NCBI RefSeq assembly: GCF_044987625.1
Contig: NZ_JBJDSB010000001.1
Coordinates: 744,001-808,000, forward strand
Direction of reading: 5' to 3'
Source: Desulfobaculum sp044987625
GTDB lineage: Bacteria > Desulfobacterota > Desulfovibrionia > Desulfovibrionales > Desulfovibrionaceae
Length of the DNA: 64,000 bases
The notes under the pieces were generated by a model. The model did no database searches and was not told where the DNA came from. It was given only the letters and a program-made list of their open reading frames with translations. This document shows positions 8,554-16,712 of the stretch, in pieces; position 1 is the stretch's first letter, and the number at the start of each line of letters is the position of its first letter. A program made the translations under genes and the position numbers.

Positions 8554-8901
8554 ATGACGCACCACCCATTTACGCGGCGGATTATTGAGGTCATACGCCG
8601 CATCCCGCGGGGACGCGTGGCCACGTACGGCGGCGTGGCGCGCCTTGCGGGCAACGCGAGGGCGGCGCGGCAGGTCACGCGGGTTTTGCATACCCTGTCG
8701 CAGAAGGAGGGCCTGCCGTGGCAGCGGGTTATCAACCGCGAGGGACGCATCTCGCTGCGGCCAGGCGCGGGCTACGAAACCCAACGCCGCGCGCTGCAGG
8801 CCGAGGGCGTTCACGTTGACGACACGGGGCGCGTGAACCTTGAGGAGTACCTGTGGACGCCAAACCCGGCGCACTTTGCGCTGGAGGATGACGCCGAATA
8901 A
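8554..8901 (+). CDS. Alkyltransferase-like (ATL) protein
   Basis: A 115-residue protein of the O6-alkylguanine-DNA alkyltransferase C-terminal domain. It has the helix-turn-helix start IPRGRVATYGGVA with its arginine finger region, and the active-site segment reads LPWQRVINREG where a true MGMT has PCHR. The acceptor cysteine is thus replaced by tryptophan, the hallmark of ATL proteins, which bind alkylated bases and hand them to nucleotide excision repair. Length is typical of the family. It stands alone between a repeat element and tRNA genes. Confidence 0.88.
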   Translation: MTHHPFTRRIIEVIRRIPRGRVATYGGVARLAGNARAARQVTRVLHTLSQKEGLPWQRVINREGRISLRPGAGYETQRRALQAEGVHVDDTGRVNLEEYLWTPNPAHFALEDDAE

Positions 8902-9113
8902 TGCGGCTCGCCTGCCGCATAGCGCCGTGAGGCGCCCTGCGGTGGCCAAAGTGTGACAAGGCGCCGCCGCAGGCAAAAGGAAAGACTTTCTTTTGGAGAA
9001 TAACGCGGCTGCGGGGTGCGGATGAAAGGGAAAGAAGAAGGTGATGCGGAGAAGACCGGGTGCTGGCGCAAAAGGTCGCGCCGCGCGCTGTAATGCGGCG
9101 CGGGTGCGCCAAC

Positions 9114-9144
9114 AAAAAAAGGACCCAGACAAAAGTCTGAGTCC
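9114..9144 (-). terminator. Terminator of the distal initiator tRNA
   Basis: On the minus strand GGACTCAGAC pairs with GTCTGGGTCC (one G-T wobble) across a TTTT loop, followed by seven T residues. It lies 12 bases beyond the tRNA 3' end. Confidence 0.85.
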
Positions 9145-9156
9145 TTGAATAATCGT

Positions 9157-9233
<77 letters not shown>

Positions 9234-9333
9234 ACGCTGTATGGGGAGCTTTTACGCTCCGTGGCACTGAGATGCAAGAACTTTTTTCCGCGTATCGCGG
9301 CGTTTTTTGCGTGTGCCGTCTCGACTGGTTTTC

Positions 9334-9364
9334 AAGAATAAGCCTCAGGCCGGAGCCTGAGGCT
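9334..9364 (-). terminator. Hairpin between the two initiator tRNAs
   Basis: On the minus strand AGCCTCAGG and CCTGAGGCT form a perfect stem followed by TATTCTT. The T run is imperfect, so termination may be partial and let RNA polymerase reach the second tRNA. Confidence 0.55.
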
Positions 9365-9377
9365 CTTGATATCGTGT

Positions 9378-9454
9378 TGGTAGCGGGGGCAGGATTTGAA
9401 CCTACGGCCTTCGGGTTATGAGCCCGACGAGCTACCATGCTGCTCCACCCCGCA
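9378..9454 (-). tRNA. Initiator tRNA-fMet (CAT), copy 2
   Basis: A second 77-nt initiator tRNA, identical to copy 1 except for a few bases in the variable/T-arm region (GGCCGTAGG instead of GGTCATAGG) and one in the 3' T stem. It has the same GGG/CCC anticodon stem, encoded CCA and U-U first position. It is the promoter-proximal member of the pair on the minus strand. Confidence 0.95.
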
Positions 9455-9474
9455 ACGCTGTCGAGAGATGAGTT

Positions 9475-9501
9475 TCTATACGGCGGGCAGGTCATTGTCA
9501 A
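9475..9501 (-). promoter_or_regulatory. Candidate promoter for the initiator tRNAs
   Basis: On the minus strand a perfect TTGACA lies 15 bases before TATAGA, about 20 bases upstream of tRNA copy 2. The spacer is two bases short of the optimum, so this is a prediction from sequence only. Confidence 0.45.
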
Positions 9502-9544
9502 CACTATTTACAACTTTTTTCAAATTGACTATCCCTGTCCGGTC

Positions 9545-10270
9545 ATGACCAAAATTCAAAGCCTCTCCATGGTTATCCCCGTTTTTAACGAGGAAGATAA
9601 CCTCACGATATTGTTTAAGGAAATCACCTCTGCAGTTGCGCCCCTTGCTCTGGAGTGGGAGGTCGTCTTTGTGGACGACGCCAGCACGGACAATTCTCTT
9701 GCCGTGATCAAAAACCTTGCGCAGGACGATGAGCATGTGCGCTATGTGGCCTTTGCCCACAACTGCGGCCAGTCTGCCGCGTTTGGCGCGGGCTTTGCGG
9801 CCGCCACGGGCGACATCATCATCACCATGGACGCGGACCTGCAAAATGACCCGGCGGACGTGCCCAAGATGGTGAACACCTTCATCACGCAGGATGCCGA
9901 CATGGTTATTGGCTGGCGCGCCACGCGCCGCGACACCATGGTCAAGCGCATCAGCTCCATCATCGCCAACGGCGTGCGCAACAAGCTGACCAACGAAACG
10001 GTCCGCGACACGGGCTGTTCCCTCAAGGCCATGCGCACGGACATGGCGCGCCGCCTGCCTGTTTTTACGGGTATGCACCGCTTTTTGCCCACGCTGATGA
10101 AGATGCAGGGCGCAACCGTGGTGGAGATTCCCGTCAACCACCGCCACCGCCAGCACGGCGAGAGCAAGTACGGCACGTGGGACCGCCTTGTGGCTTCCTC
10201 GTATGACCTGTTTGCCGTACGGTGGATGCAAAAGCGCCACGTCAACTACACGATTAAAGAACAGAAATAA
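9545..10270 (+). CDS. Family 2 glycosyltransferase, dolichol-/polyprenyl-phosphate mannosyltransferase type
   Basis: A 241-residue GT-A fold enzyme. The N-terminal SMVIPVFNEEDNL, the nucleotide-sugar site VFVDDAS and the metal-binding DADLQNDP are typical of the DPM1/ArnC/GtrB branch, which transfers a sugar to polyprenyl phosphate at the cytoplasmic face. Unlike GtrB and ArnC it has no C-terminal membrane helices. The ATG at 9545 is chosen because an upstream extension would run into the tRNA. It is followed nine bases later by a VTT membrane protein, probably in one transcript. Confidence 0.85.
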   Translation: MTKIQSLSMVIPVFNEEDNLTILFKEITSAVAPLALEWEVVFVDDASTDNSLAVIKNLAQDDEHVRYVAFAHNCGQSAAFGAGFAAATGDIIITMDADLQNDPADVPKMVNTFITQDADMVIGWRATRRDTMVKRISSIIANGVRNKLTNETVRDTGCSLKAMRTDMARRLPVFTGMHRFLPTLMKMQGATVVEIPVNHRHRQHGESKYGTWDRLVASSYDLFAVRWMQKRHVNYTIKEQK

Positions 10271-10279
10271 TTCGGGCGC

Positions 10280-11257
10280 ATGGTGCTGAGCCTGTCATGG
10301 TGGGCGCTGGCCGTTGGTTCTCTGCTGTGCATTGCAGCAGTGGCCGGGGCCCTTGTCATGGGGCGCTCCAGCCGCCTGCTTCTTGGCGCTATGGTCTGCG
10401 GCGCTGCGCTCACGCTGGGCGTCAGCGTGTATGAACGCGACATCGTCCGCGGTGTTGGCGTGTGCCTTGTGTGCGCGGCCTTTGCCATCCGCCATGCGCA
10501 GGCGGCCCGCCGCCGCTCGCCTTCCCGGCCCCGTACCGGAACCGTTCTGGAGGACTTTTTGGCCCGAAAACACACCCGCGCCTATGTGAAAGGCCTCGTC
10601 ATGCTGCTGATTCTTGCAGGTATTGGCGTGGTCTTTAATGCCATGGACCTGCGCGGCTCCATGGATGAGCACTGGATAGACGCACATGTCCGCGGGCACG
10701 GCCTTGCGGGATACGCCTTGTTTATTGGCGCGGCCTCGCTGTTCACGGCTGTGGGCCTGCCCCGGCAGATGGTCAGCTTCCTTGGCGGCTACGCCTTTGG
10801 CAGTGTGGTCGGCACGCTGCTGGGCACGGCCGGCACCACGGTGGGCTGCGCACTGGCGTTCTTTTACGCGCGTTTTTTTGGCCGCTCGTACGTCTCGCGC
10901 CGCTTCGGCAAAAAGATTGGACGCGTGGACCGCTTTCTGTCGCACAACACGGTGAGCACCACGCTGGTCATCCGCTTTATGCCTGTGGGCAGCAACCTGC
11001 TGACCAACCTGCTGGCGGGCGTGACGTCCGTTGGCGCAGTGCCCTACATCGTGGGGTCCGCTCTGGGATTCATCCCGCAGAACCTCGTCTTTGCCCTGCT
11101 CGGCAGCGGCTTTAACGTGGACCGGCAGTGGCAGGTGGCGCTGAGCGTGGTGCTGTTTGTCATCTCCACATGGATCGGCATCCGCCTGTACCGCACCCAG
11201 CGCGCCGGGCGCGTTATGGAGGACGCCACGGACGAAGAGGCCGACAGCGAAGCCTAA
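10280..11257 (+). CDS. VTT/TVP38-family membrane protein with an extra N-terminal membrane region
   Basis: A 325-residue membrane protein. About residues 115-300 form a VTT (TVP38/DedA-like) domain with the re-entrant motif GLPRQMVSFLGGYAFGSVVGTLLGTAGTTVG and the segment FMPVGSNLLTNLLAGVT. Such proteins are thought to act in lipid scrambling or membrane homeostasis. The first 75 residues add two or three further helices not needed for the VTT fold. It sits directly downstream of the polyprenyl-phosphate glycosyltransferase gene, so a role in lipid-carrier handling is plausible but not shown. Confidence 0.8.
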   Translation: MVLSLSWWALAVGSLLCIAAVAGALVMGRSSRLLLGAMVCGAALTLGVSVYERDIVRGVGVCLVCAAFAIRHAQAARRRSPSRPRTGTVLEDFLARKHTRAYVKGLVMLLILAGIGVVFNAMDLRGSMDEHWIDAHVRGHGLAGYALFIGAASLFTAVGLPRQMVSFLGGYAFGSVVGTLLGTAGTTVGCALAFFYARFFGRSYVSRRFGKKIGRVDRFLSHNTVSTTLVIRFMPVGSNLLTNLLAGVTSVGAVPYIVGSALGFIPQNLVFALLGSGFNVDRQWQVALSVVLFVISTWIGIRLYRTQRAGRVMEDATDEEADSEA

Positions 11258-11281
11258 CCTTTTCCCCCATACAGCACACAA

Positions 11282-11318
11282 AAAAGCAGGACCATGCGAT
11301 GCATGACCCTGCTTTTTT
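11282..11318. terminator. Bidirectional terminator between the VTT gene and mnmE
   Basis: AAAAAGCAGG and CCTGCTTTTT flank an inner CATGC/GCATG stem. The structure has A residues on one side and seven T residues on the other, and separates two convergent genes. Confidence 0.9.
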
Positions 11319-11349
11319 TACGCCCTCTGGCGGAAGAAAATCTCTCGGG

Positions 11350-12750
11350 CTACTTGCCGATGCAGAAGCTGCTGAAGATGGAATTCAGCACGTCGGCGGG
11401 AGCGATTTCGCCCGTAATCTCGCCAAGGATGGTGCACGCGGCCTCAAGGCGAACGCCAAGCAGGTCGTAGGGAATGCCCGCGCTGATGTCGGCGGCAAGG
11501 GCCGTGAGCTCGGCCTCGGCCTGCTCAAGGGCCTGCGACTGGCGCAGGTTGGGCACAATTTCTCCGGCGTCCGGCTCGCCGCTGCGTCCGACGATGCGCT
11601 CGCGCACGCGGTCGCACAGCCTGTTCAGGCCCTTGCCCGTCTTGGCGGAGATGGGCACCACCTCAAACCCGGCATCGGCGAACCACGTGGCCTGCAGGCC
11701 ATCGTCCTGCGCGGCGGTGTCGATATCGACCTTATTGAGCACCACCAGCACCCGGTCTATGCCGATGCGCTGGGCAAGGTCCACGTCCTCGGCGGCCACG
11801 TCGCGGGTCTGGTCCACCACGAGGAGGACAAGGTCCGCCTGCGCGGCAAGGTCGCGGCTGCGCTCCAGTCCGGCACGCTCCACGGCGTCCTCGGTTTCGC
11901 GAATGCCTGCGGTATCCACCAGGCGCACGGGCAGGCCGTCCAGATTGACGGCTTCCTCAAGGTAGTCGCGCGTGGTGCCGGGGATGTCCGTCACGATGGC
12001 GCGCTCGCGCCCAAGCAAGGCGTTCATGAGGCTGGACTTGCCCGCGTTGACCTGCCCGGCCAGCACAGTGAATGCGCCCTCGCGCCAGCACCTGTCGCGC
12101 TCGAAATTTTCCAGCATGTCGCGCACGGCCTCAGAGACGGCGTTCACTCCGGTCAGGAACTCCTCCGGGCTGAGGCATTCGATATCCTCGTCGGGAAAGT
12201 CCACGGCAACGCACAACTGGGCGCGAAGCTCCTCCAACTGGGCGCGCAGGGCCGCAACCTTCTGCCCAAGGGCGCCGGACAGCTTGGCCTGCGCCAAAGT
12301 CATGCCCGCACGCGTGGGCGCGGCAATCATCTCGGCCACGGCCTCGGCCTGCGTCAGGTCCATGCGGCCGCTGACAAAGGCGCGGTAGGTGAACTCCCCT
12401 GCGCTGGCGGCGCGGATACCCTGCGCCAGCACGGCCTCAAGAATGGCGCGAACCACCATGGGGCCGCCATGGCATTGAAATTCCACAACGTCCTCACCCG
12501 TGTACGATCCCGGACCGGGCATGAAGACCGCAAGGCACTCGTCCAGGGCCTCGCCCCGCTCGTCGAGCGCCCAGCCATGATGCATGCGGTAGGGCTTGAA
12601 GTCCGCGAAATCCTCGCGTGAGGAACGAAAGAGCGTCCGCCCCACGTCTTTACTGCGGGGGCCGCTGACTCTGACAATACCGACGCCGCCCTGCCCCAGC
12701 GGGGTGGCGATGGCGGCTATGGTGTCCTTTATGGATGCGCTGTTCTGCAT
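11350..12750 (-). CDS. mnmE: tRNA modification GTPase MnmE
   Basis: A 466-residue GTPase that, with MnmG, installs the carboxymethylaminomethyl group on wobble uridine. It shows the N-terminal formyl-THF binding domain (TIAAIATPLGQGGVGIVRVSG), a G domain with GQVNAGKSSLMN, DIPGTTRD, DTAGIRE and NKVD, and the invariant C-terminus FCIGK. The ATG at 12750 matches the family start; a longer reading upstream adds 14 unrelated residues. It lies immediately downstream of the HD-GYP gene on the same strand. Confidence 0.96.
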   Translation of the reverse strand: MQNSASIKDTIAAIATPLGQGGVGIVRVSGPRSKDVGRTLFRSSREDFADFKPYRMHHGWALDERGEALDECLAVFMPGPGSYTGEDVVEFQCHGGPMVVRAILEAVLAQGIRAASAGEFTYRAFVSGRMDLTQAEAVAEMIAAPTRAGMTLAQAKLSGALGQKVAALRAQLEELRAQLCVAVDFPDEDIECLSPEEFLTGVNAVSEAVRDMLENFERDRCWREGAFTVLAGQVNAGKSSLMNALLGRERAIVTDIPGTTRDYLEEAVNLDGLPVRLVDTAGIRETEDAVERAGLERSRDLAAQADLVLLVVDQTRDVAAEDVDLAQRIGIDRVLVVLNKVDIDTAAQDDGLQATWFADAGFEVVPISAKTGKGLNRLCDRVRERIVGRSGEPDAGEIVPNLRQSQALEQAEAELTALAADISAGIPYDLLGVRLEAACTILGEITGEIAPADVLNSIFSSFCIGK

Positions 12751-12800
12751 GAGCGGGTTATATGCGAGGCTGGTCCATTTGCAAAGCCACATGGCGGCCG

Positions 12801-13988
12801 TTAGAGCAAATAGTCCTCAGCCCTCAGGCCAAAGGCTGCGGCGTCCATGCACGAGGCAATGGCAACGCCGTCACCTTCGGGCTGGGCGAGGTCCACGGGG
12901 CGGGGGTGGATGGGGCGCCCATCCGGGCCAAGGGCAAGGGTTACACGCGGGCGCAGCGGCTCCTGCGGGTTGGACCCGCTGACCACGGCGTAGCGCCCGT
13001 CCTCCAGCTGCACGAGGGACCCAACAGGATAGATGCCGATGAACTTAATAAACCGCTCGGCATAGCCGGGATGAAAATCCTGCCCGCGCATGCTGTAGAG
13101 AATGCGCAGGGCCTTGTGCGGCGGCATACCGGGCTTGTAGGCGCGTGCGCTGGTCAGCGCGTCGTACACATCGGCAAGGGAGATATACCGGGCAAAGAGG
13201 TGAATATCGTCCCCTACCAGCCCGGCCGGATACCCGCCGCCATTAAACTTTTCATGATGCTCCAGCACCCCGCGCAGTACGCGGCGCGGCACGGCGTCCA
13301 GCCGCCCCAGCACGGTGATGCTGCGCTGGGGGTGCTTGCGGATCAGGTCAAACTCCGCGTCCGTCAGCTTGCCGGGCTTGTTCAGCACCATGGGCGGAAT
13401 AAGCGCCTTGCCAAGGTCGTGCATGAGTCCGGCAAGGCCAAGGTCCACCAGGTCCTCGTGCGGCAGGCCCATTTCGTCGCCAAAGGCTGTGGCCAAAACG
13501 GACACATTGATGCAATGGGTGTAGGTGTATTCATCCGAGGACCGCAGCTTGGTCATGCTAACGAGTGCGTCGCGGTTGCGGGTGACGGAATCAATGACCT
13601 CCTCCACGAACACGCCGGAGCGCTCGTAATCGACCTTGCCCCCGGTGCTCACCTCCGTCATGAATTCCCGCGCAAAGGTCACGGAATCCGCATAAAAGGC
13701 GCGGACGTGCTCCACCTCCTGCGCGATGGGCACGCGCTCCCCGCGCCGCTCACGCCCTTCGGACGCGGCCTCGGCAAAGCCGTCGTCGCCGCCCTCGCGC
13801 AGGGCCGCAGCGCCGCGCTCGGTGTCCACAAACGCTTCGGTGTACTCCGTCGCAATGCGCTCTACCTGCTCCGCAGAGGCGATTTCCCCCTCCTCGGCGT
13901 AGAGAAACGGGTAATCCATCCACGACAGCCCGGTGTCCACAACGTACATGCCGGGCCGCAACTCCTCTGCCGCAATCTTTTTAATCAT
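12801..13988 (-). CDS. HD-GYP domain c-di-GMP phosphodiesterase
   Basis: A 395-residue protein with an N-terminal DUF3391-like domain (residues 1-40) and an HD-GYP domain at roughly 120-330. The metal-binding MHDLGK and the signature HHEKFNGGGYPAGL are intact, so it should hydrolyse cyclic di-GMP. The ATG at 13988 overlaps the end of the upstream glycosyltransferase by eight bases. The proximity to polysaccharide genes suggests c-di-GMP control of surface carbohydrate. Confidence 0.9.
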   Translation of the reverse strand: MIKKIAAEELRPGMYVVDTGLSWMDYPFLYAEEGEIASAEQVERIATEYTEAFVDTERGAAALREGGDDGFAEAASEGRERRGERVPIAQEVEHVRAFYADSVTFAREFMTEVSTGGKVDYERSGVFVEEVIDSVTRNRDALVSMTKLRSSDEYTYTHCINVSVLATAFGDEMGLPHEDLVDLGLAGLMHDLGKALIPPMVLNKPGKLTDAEFDLIRKHPQRSITVLGRLDAVPRRVLRGVLEHHEKFNGGGYPAGLVGDDIHLFARYISLADVYDALTSARAYKPGMPPHKALRILYSMRGQDFHPGYAERFIKFIGIYPVGSLVQLEDGRYAVVSGSNPQEPLRPRVTLALGPDGRPIHPRPVDLAQPEGDGVAIASCMDAAAFGLRAEDYLL

Positions 13989-15165
13989 GCAGGCCCCCGT
14001 GCGGGGCAGCGGCAGGCACCTGCTGACGCGCGGCGTACACATCGCGCGTCACCCGCCGCGCAGACAGCGGCACGATGGGCGGCAGGGTCTCCAGCCACGG
14101 GTGCTCCGTTCGCACAGTAGCCATCCGCCACACGGGCGCGCCCTGACGGATGCATTGCAGATTGTGCACAACAAGGCGCTGCTCATCGCGCGATTGCGGC
14201 GTCAGGGCCGCAAAGCCCTGCAAGGCGGCGTCCATGCGGCCTGCCTTGGCGTGAGCCACGGCGGTATTGAGCGTGGTGACAAAGGCGCTGGCCCCGGCAT
14301 CGCGCGCAGCGGCGTAAAGCTCCACGGCGTGGTCCGGGTCCGAAAATCCGCCCCCGGCAAAAAGGAGCAGGTCCGCCCAATCCGCAAGGGCCACATGGCG
14401 CGCCTGCGGCGCCTGCGCAAGGAAGGGATAGATATCGTCAAGGGGAATGCGCCGCCTGAGCGCAGGCAAAAAGGCGTACCCCTCGCCCACGGCGGCGGGA
14501 GTGTTGCCGGACAGCGTCTGCGGCGATTCGTAACACACGGCCAGCGCCTGCGGCAGATGCACCGCGCCGCGCCGCCACGCCGCTTTGAGGAAAAAGACGT
14601 AGTCCCCGGCGATGCCAAGGTCCTCGGGAAAGGGACCTGCCACCTCGTGGGCGTCTGCCCGCCACATGGTCACAGGGCCAAAGGGGCAATCCAGCAGGGC
14701 TTGCCGCAGACTGTATGGCGGCAGGGCCAGTACGGTTTCGGGCAATGCGCCGGAAAAATCCGCGCCGGGTTCGCGCGTCAGGTAGGTATCGGCGTAGCAC
14801 AGCGCCGCCCCGGTTTCGCCGAGCTTTTGCGCCATACGCTCAAAGGCCTGCGGGTGGTGGCGGTCGTCGGTGTTGGCGTTGACGATGAAGCGCCCACGGG
14901 CGCGCTCAACACCCCTGTTCCAGGCGGCATAGAGCGTTTCACGCGGGGTCTCTATGACGGTGATGCCGCTGCAGCGGGCGGCGTACTCCCGCGCAAGCTC
15001 GGCCTCACCCTGCTGGGAACCGCTATCGATGACGATGACCTCGAGCCGCCCCTGCGCATACAGGGTCTGCCCCAGCACATGCTCCATGCATCCGGCAAAA
15101 AACTGCCGCGCATTATAGGTCGAGATGAGGGCCGTCACCTCTGGCCGCTGGGTGGAGCATGTCAT
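13981..15165 (-). CDS. Family 2 glycosyltransferase
   Basis: A 394-residue protein with an N-terminal GT-A domain: ALISTYNARQFF, IVIDSGSQQGE and the NANTDDRHHP metal site. The C-terminal 150 residues are helical with TPR-like repeats rich in Ala and Leu. The ATG at 15165 follows GAGGAG; the reading frame extends further upstream without a ribosome site. The acceptor cannot be predicted. It overlaps the HD-GYP gene, so the two are translationally coupled. Confidence 0.85.
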   Translation of the reverse strand: MTCSTQRPEVTALISTYNARQFFAGCMEHVLGQTLYAQGRLEVIVIDSGSQQGEAELAREYAARCSGITVIETPRETLYAAWNRGVERARGRFIVNANTDDRHHPQAFERMAQKLGETGAALCYADTYLTREPGADFSGALPETVLALPPYSLRQALLDCPFGPVTMWRADAHEVAGPFPEDLGIAGDYVFFLKAAWRRGAVHLPQALAVCYESPQTLSGNTPAAVGEGYAFLPALRRRIPLDDIYPFLAQAPQARHVALADWADLLLFAGGGFSDPDHAVELYAAARDAGASAFVTTLNTAVAHAKAGRMDAALQGFAALTPQSRDEQRLVVHNLQCIRQGAPVWRMATVRTEHPWLETLPPIVPLSARRVTRDVYAARQQVPAAAPHGGLHD

Positions 15166-15291
15166 ATCGCGTTTCTCCTCAGCCACACCGCTGCGCGGCG
15201 CACCATACACACGGAACCGTCAGTTCAGGGAGGAGCGCCCCCCCTTGCACCCGGCCCCCATGCCCGCCCCAGCGGGACCAAAGACGCGGCA

Positions 15292-16224
15292 CTAAGCCGT
15301 GGCCGGACGCAGCACCATCCGAAGCTGCACACTCACAATGTCATACACCAAGTGGTATCCCAAATACTTAAAAAAGCGTCCAGACCCATACAGCACACCC
15401 CACGCCGTTCGGTCAAAATCGCAGTGCGCCTCCACGGCGTAAGCGCCATCCGGCAAATTGGCAAAGGTGGCGCGCAAAGCAAGCGGATGACGCTGGCCGC
15501 GCACCTCCAAATGCCCGCGCACATCATGCGTGGCCGTTCCGGGCATAGCCCCGTGCAACGGCACCGCGGCGTCAAGGCTGTAGCGCACCTCGGAGTAGGC
15601 CTCGGCAAAAAAGAAATCGTCGGACAACAAATGCGCCACCAGCAGGCGGCGCAGGGAATCGTCCTCAAGGTCCGTATTGCGCAGGGTGGACAGCGGCACG
15701 ACAAACTCGCCATGCATACCGCCATCGCGCACGTCCAGCCGCCCGCGCGAGACCTGGAGCGTTCCCGTATGCCGCTTTCCGGCGTTGCGCCCCACCCATT
15801 CGATGCGGCTTTGCTCCGCGTCCACGGCAAACACGCCCTCCACAAAGCGCAAGCCGTCCTCCGGCGGCAGCAGACCCGTCCCCTCAACGGGAAAGCCGCG
15901 CTTCAACCACCCGGCAATGCCGCCAGCCAGCACCCGGACATCACTGTAGCCCATGCGCCCCAGCTTTTCGGCGGCCACGTCCGCGCCAAGGGTGTGCTCA
16001 TCCTCGCCATAGAGCACGATGCGCTGGTCAAACCCAGTTGTCGCCACCTGCACATGCTCCGGAAACTCCACCTCGTACACACATGCGGAGCGCGCCCCGG
16101 CAATACGCCGCGCGTCAAAGACGTCCGGCAGCAAGACGTCAAGGCACACCACGTCCTCGCCGTTTTCCAGCCACCTTTGCAGGTCCTCCGGCGCCACGCG
16201 CTCCGCCGTCGTCACCATGGCCAT
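15292..16224 (-). CDS. Rhodanese-like/YceI-like fusion protein
   Basis: A 310-residue protein with a rhodanese-fold domain at residues 1-115 (VVCLDVLLPDVFDARRIAGA, then IVLYGEDEH) joined to a YceI-like lipocalin domain at about 125-305 (RIEWVGRN, GRLDVRDGGMHGEFVVPLST). The position that holds the catalytic cysteine in sulfurtransferases is glycine, so the rhodanese half is probably inactive. No signal peptide is visible, although YceI proteins are usually periplasmic. Residues near 280-300 suit the lipid-binding barrel. Function unknown. Confidence 0.85.
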   Translation of the reverse strand: MAMVTTAERVAPEDLQRWLENGEDVVCLDVLLPDVFDARRIAGARSACVYEVEFPEHVQVATTGFDQRIVLYGEDEHTLGADVAAEKLGRMGYSDVRVLAGGIAGWLKRGFPVEGTGLLPPEDGLRFVEGVFAVDAEQSRIEWVGRNAGKRHTGTLQVSRGRLDVRDGGMHGEFVVPLSTLRNTDLEDDSLRRLLVAHLLSDDFFFAEAYSEVRYSLDAAVPLHGAMPGTATHDVRGHLEVRGQRHPLALRATFANLPDGAYAVEAHCDFDRTAWGVLYGSGRFFKYLGYHLVYDIVSVQLRMVLRPATA

Positions 16225-16428
16225 ACCGCCTCCTTTGTCTCACTCGTACACGGCAACACCCAAAAGCCCGCTCCATAATGTCACAAAAGCACCGCCAGAA
16301 CCAGTTTTCCGTAAATCCAAAGAGGCTAACCGACATCTCCGTGACACGATACGCAATTCCATGTACGCTTGATTTCACTCCCCAGACCACCGGGAGCACA
16401 ACGTTCATACCGCATCAAGGAGTCCGAT

Positions 16429-16653
16429 ATGTGTAAAGGTTGTGGCTGCGGCCCCCAGCAGACAAGCAAGTATCAGCAGTTCCTCAAGGATCATGAACAC
16501 ACGCACGAGCATACGCATGAGCACGATCATGACGGAGAGACCCATTGCCATGCGCACACGCACGAGCACTCCCATGAGCATGGTCATGACCACACCCATG
16601 AGCACGACCATGCGCATGAACACGGCCACCATCATCACCATCACCACGACTAA
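16429..16653 (+). CDS. His-rich metal-binding protein with a HypB-like CxxCGC N-terminus
   Basis: A 74-residue protein. It opens MCKGCGCGPQ, matching the CxxCGC high-affinity nickel site at the N-terminus of the hydrogenase maturation GTPase HypB, and continues with a tail holding 28 histidines in mostly alternating H-x pattern. There is no GTPase domain. A good AAGGAG ribosome site lies eight bases before the ATG at 16429. Storage or delivery of nickel, zinc or another divalent metal is the likely role. The gene is divergent from the rhodanese-YceI gene. Confidence 0.82.
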   Translation: MCKGCGCGPQQTSKYQQFLKDHEHTHEHTHEHDHDGETHCHAHTHEHSHEHGHDHTHEHDHAHEHGHHHHHHHD

Positions 16654-16712
16654 TCGGCGCTGATGTGCCTTCGCGCAGGACGCGGCCTTGGCCGCGCCCT
16701 GCCGCGCCGCCA

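Noticed and set aside
11128..12621. A 497-codon open frame on the plus strand across mnmE
   Set aside because: It is antisense to a clear MnmE with all GTPase motifs. Long opposite-strand frames are expected in GC-rich coding DNA, and its translation shows no family motif.
13933..16278. A 781-codon plus-strand open frame
   Set aside because: It lies antisense to the HD-GYP, glycosyltransferase and rhodanese-YceI genes, and has the Arg/His/Gly-rich composition of a shadow frame.
16480..16653. Short-period repeat resembling a tandem repeat or CRISPR-like array
   Set aside because: The periodicity comes from alternating histidine codons in the small metal-binding protein; there are no spacers.
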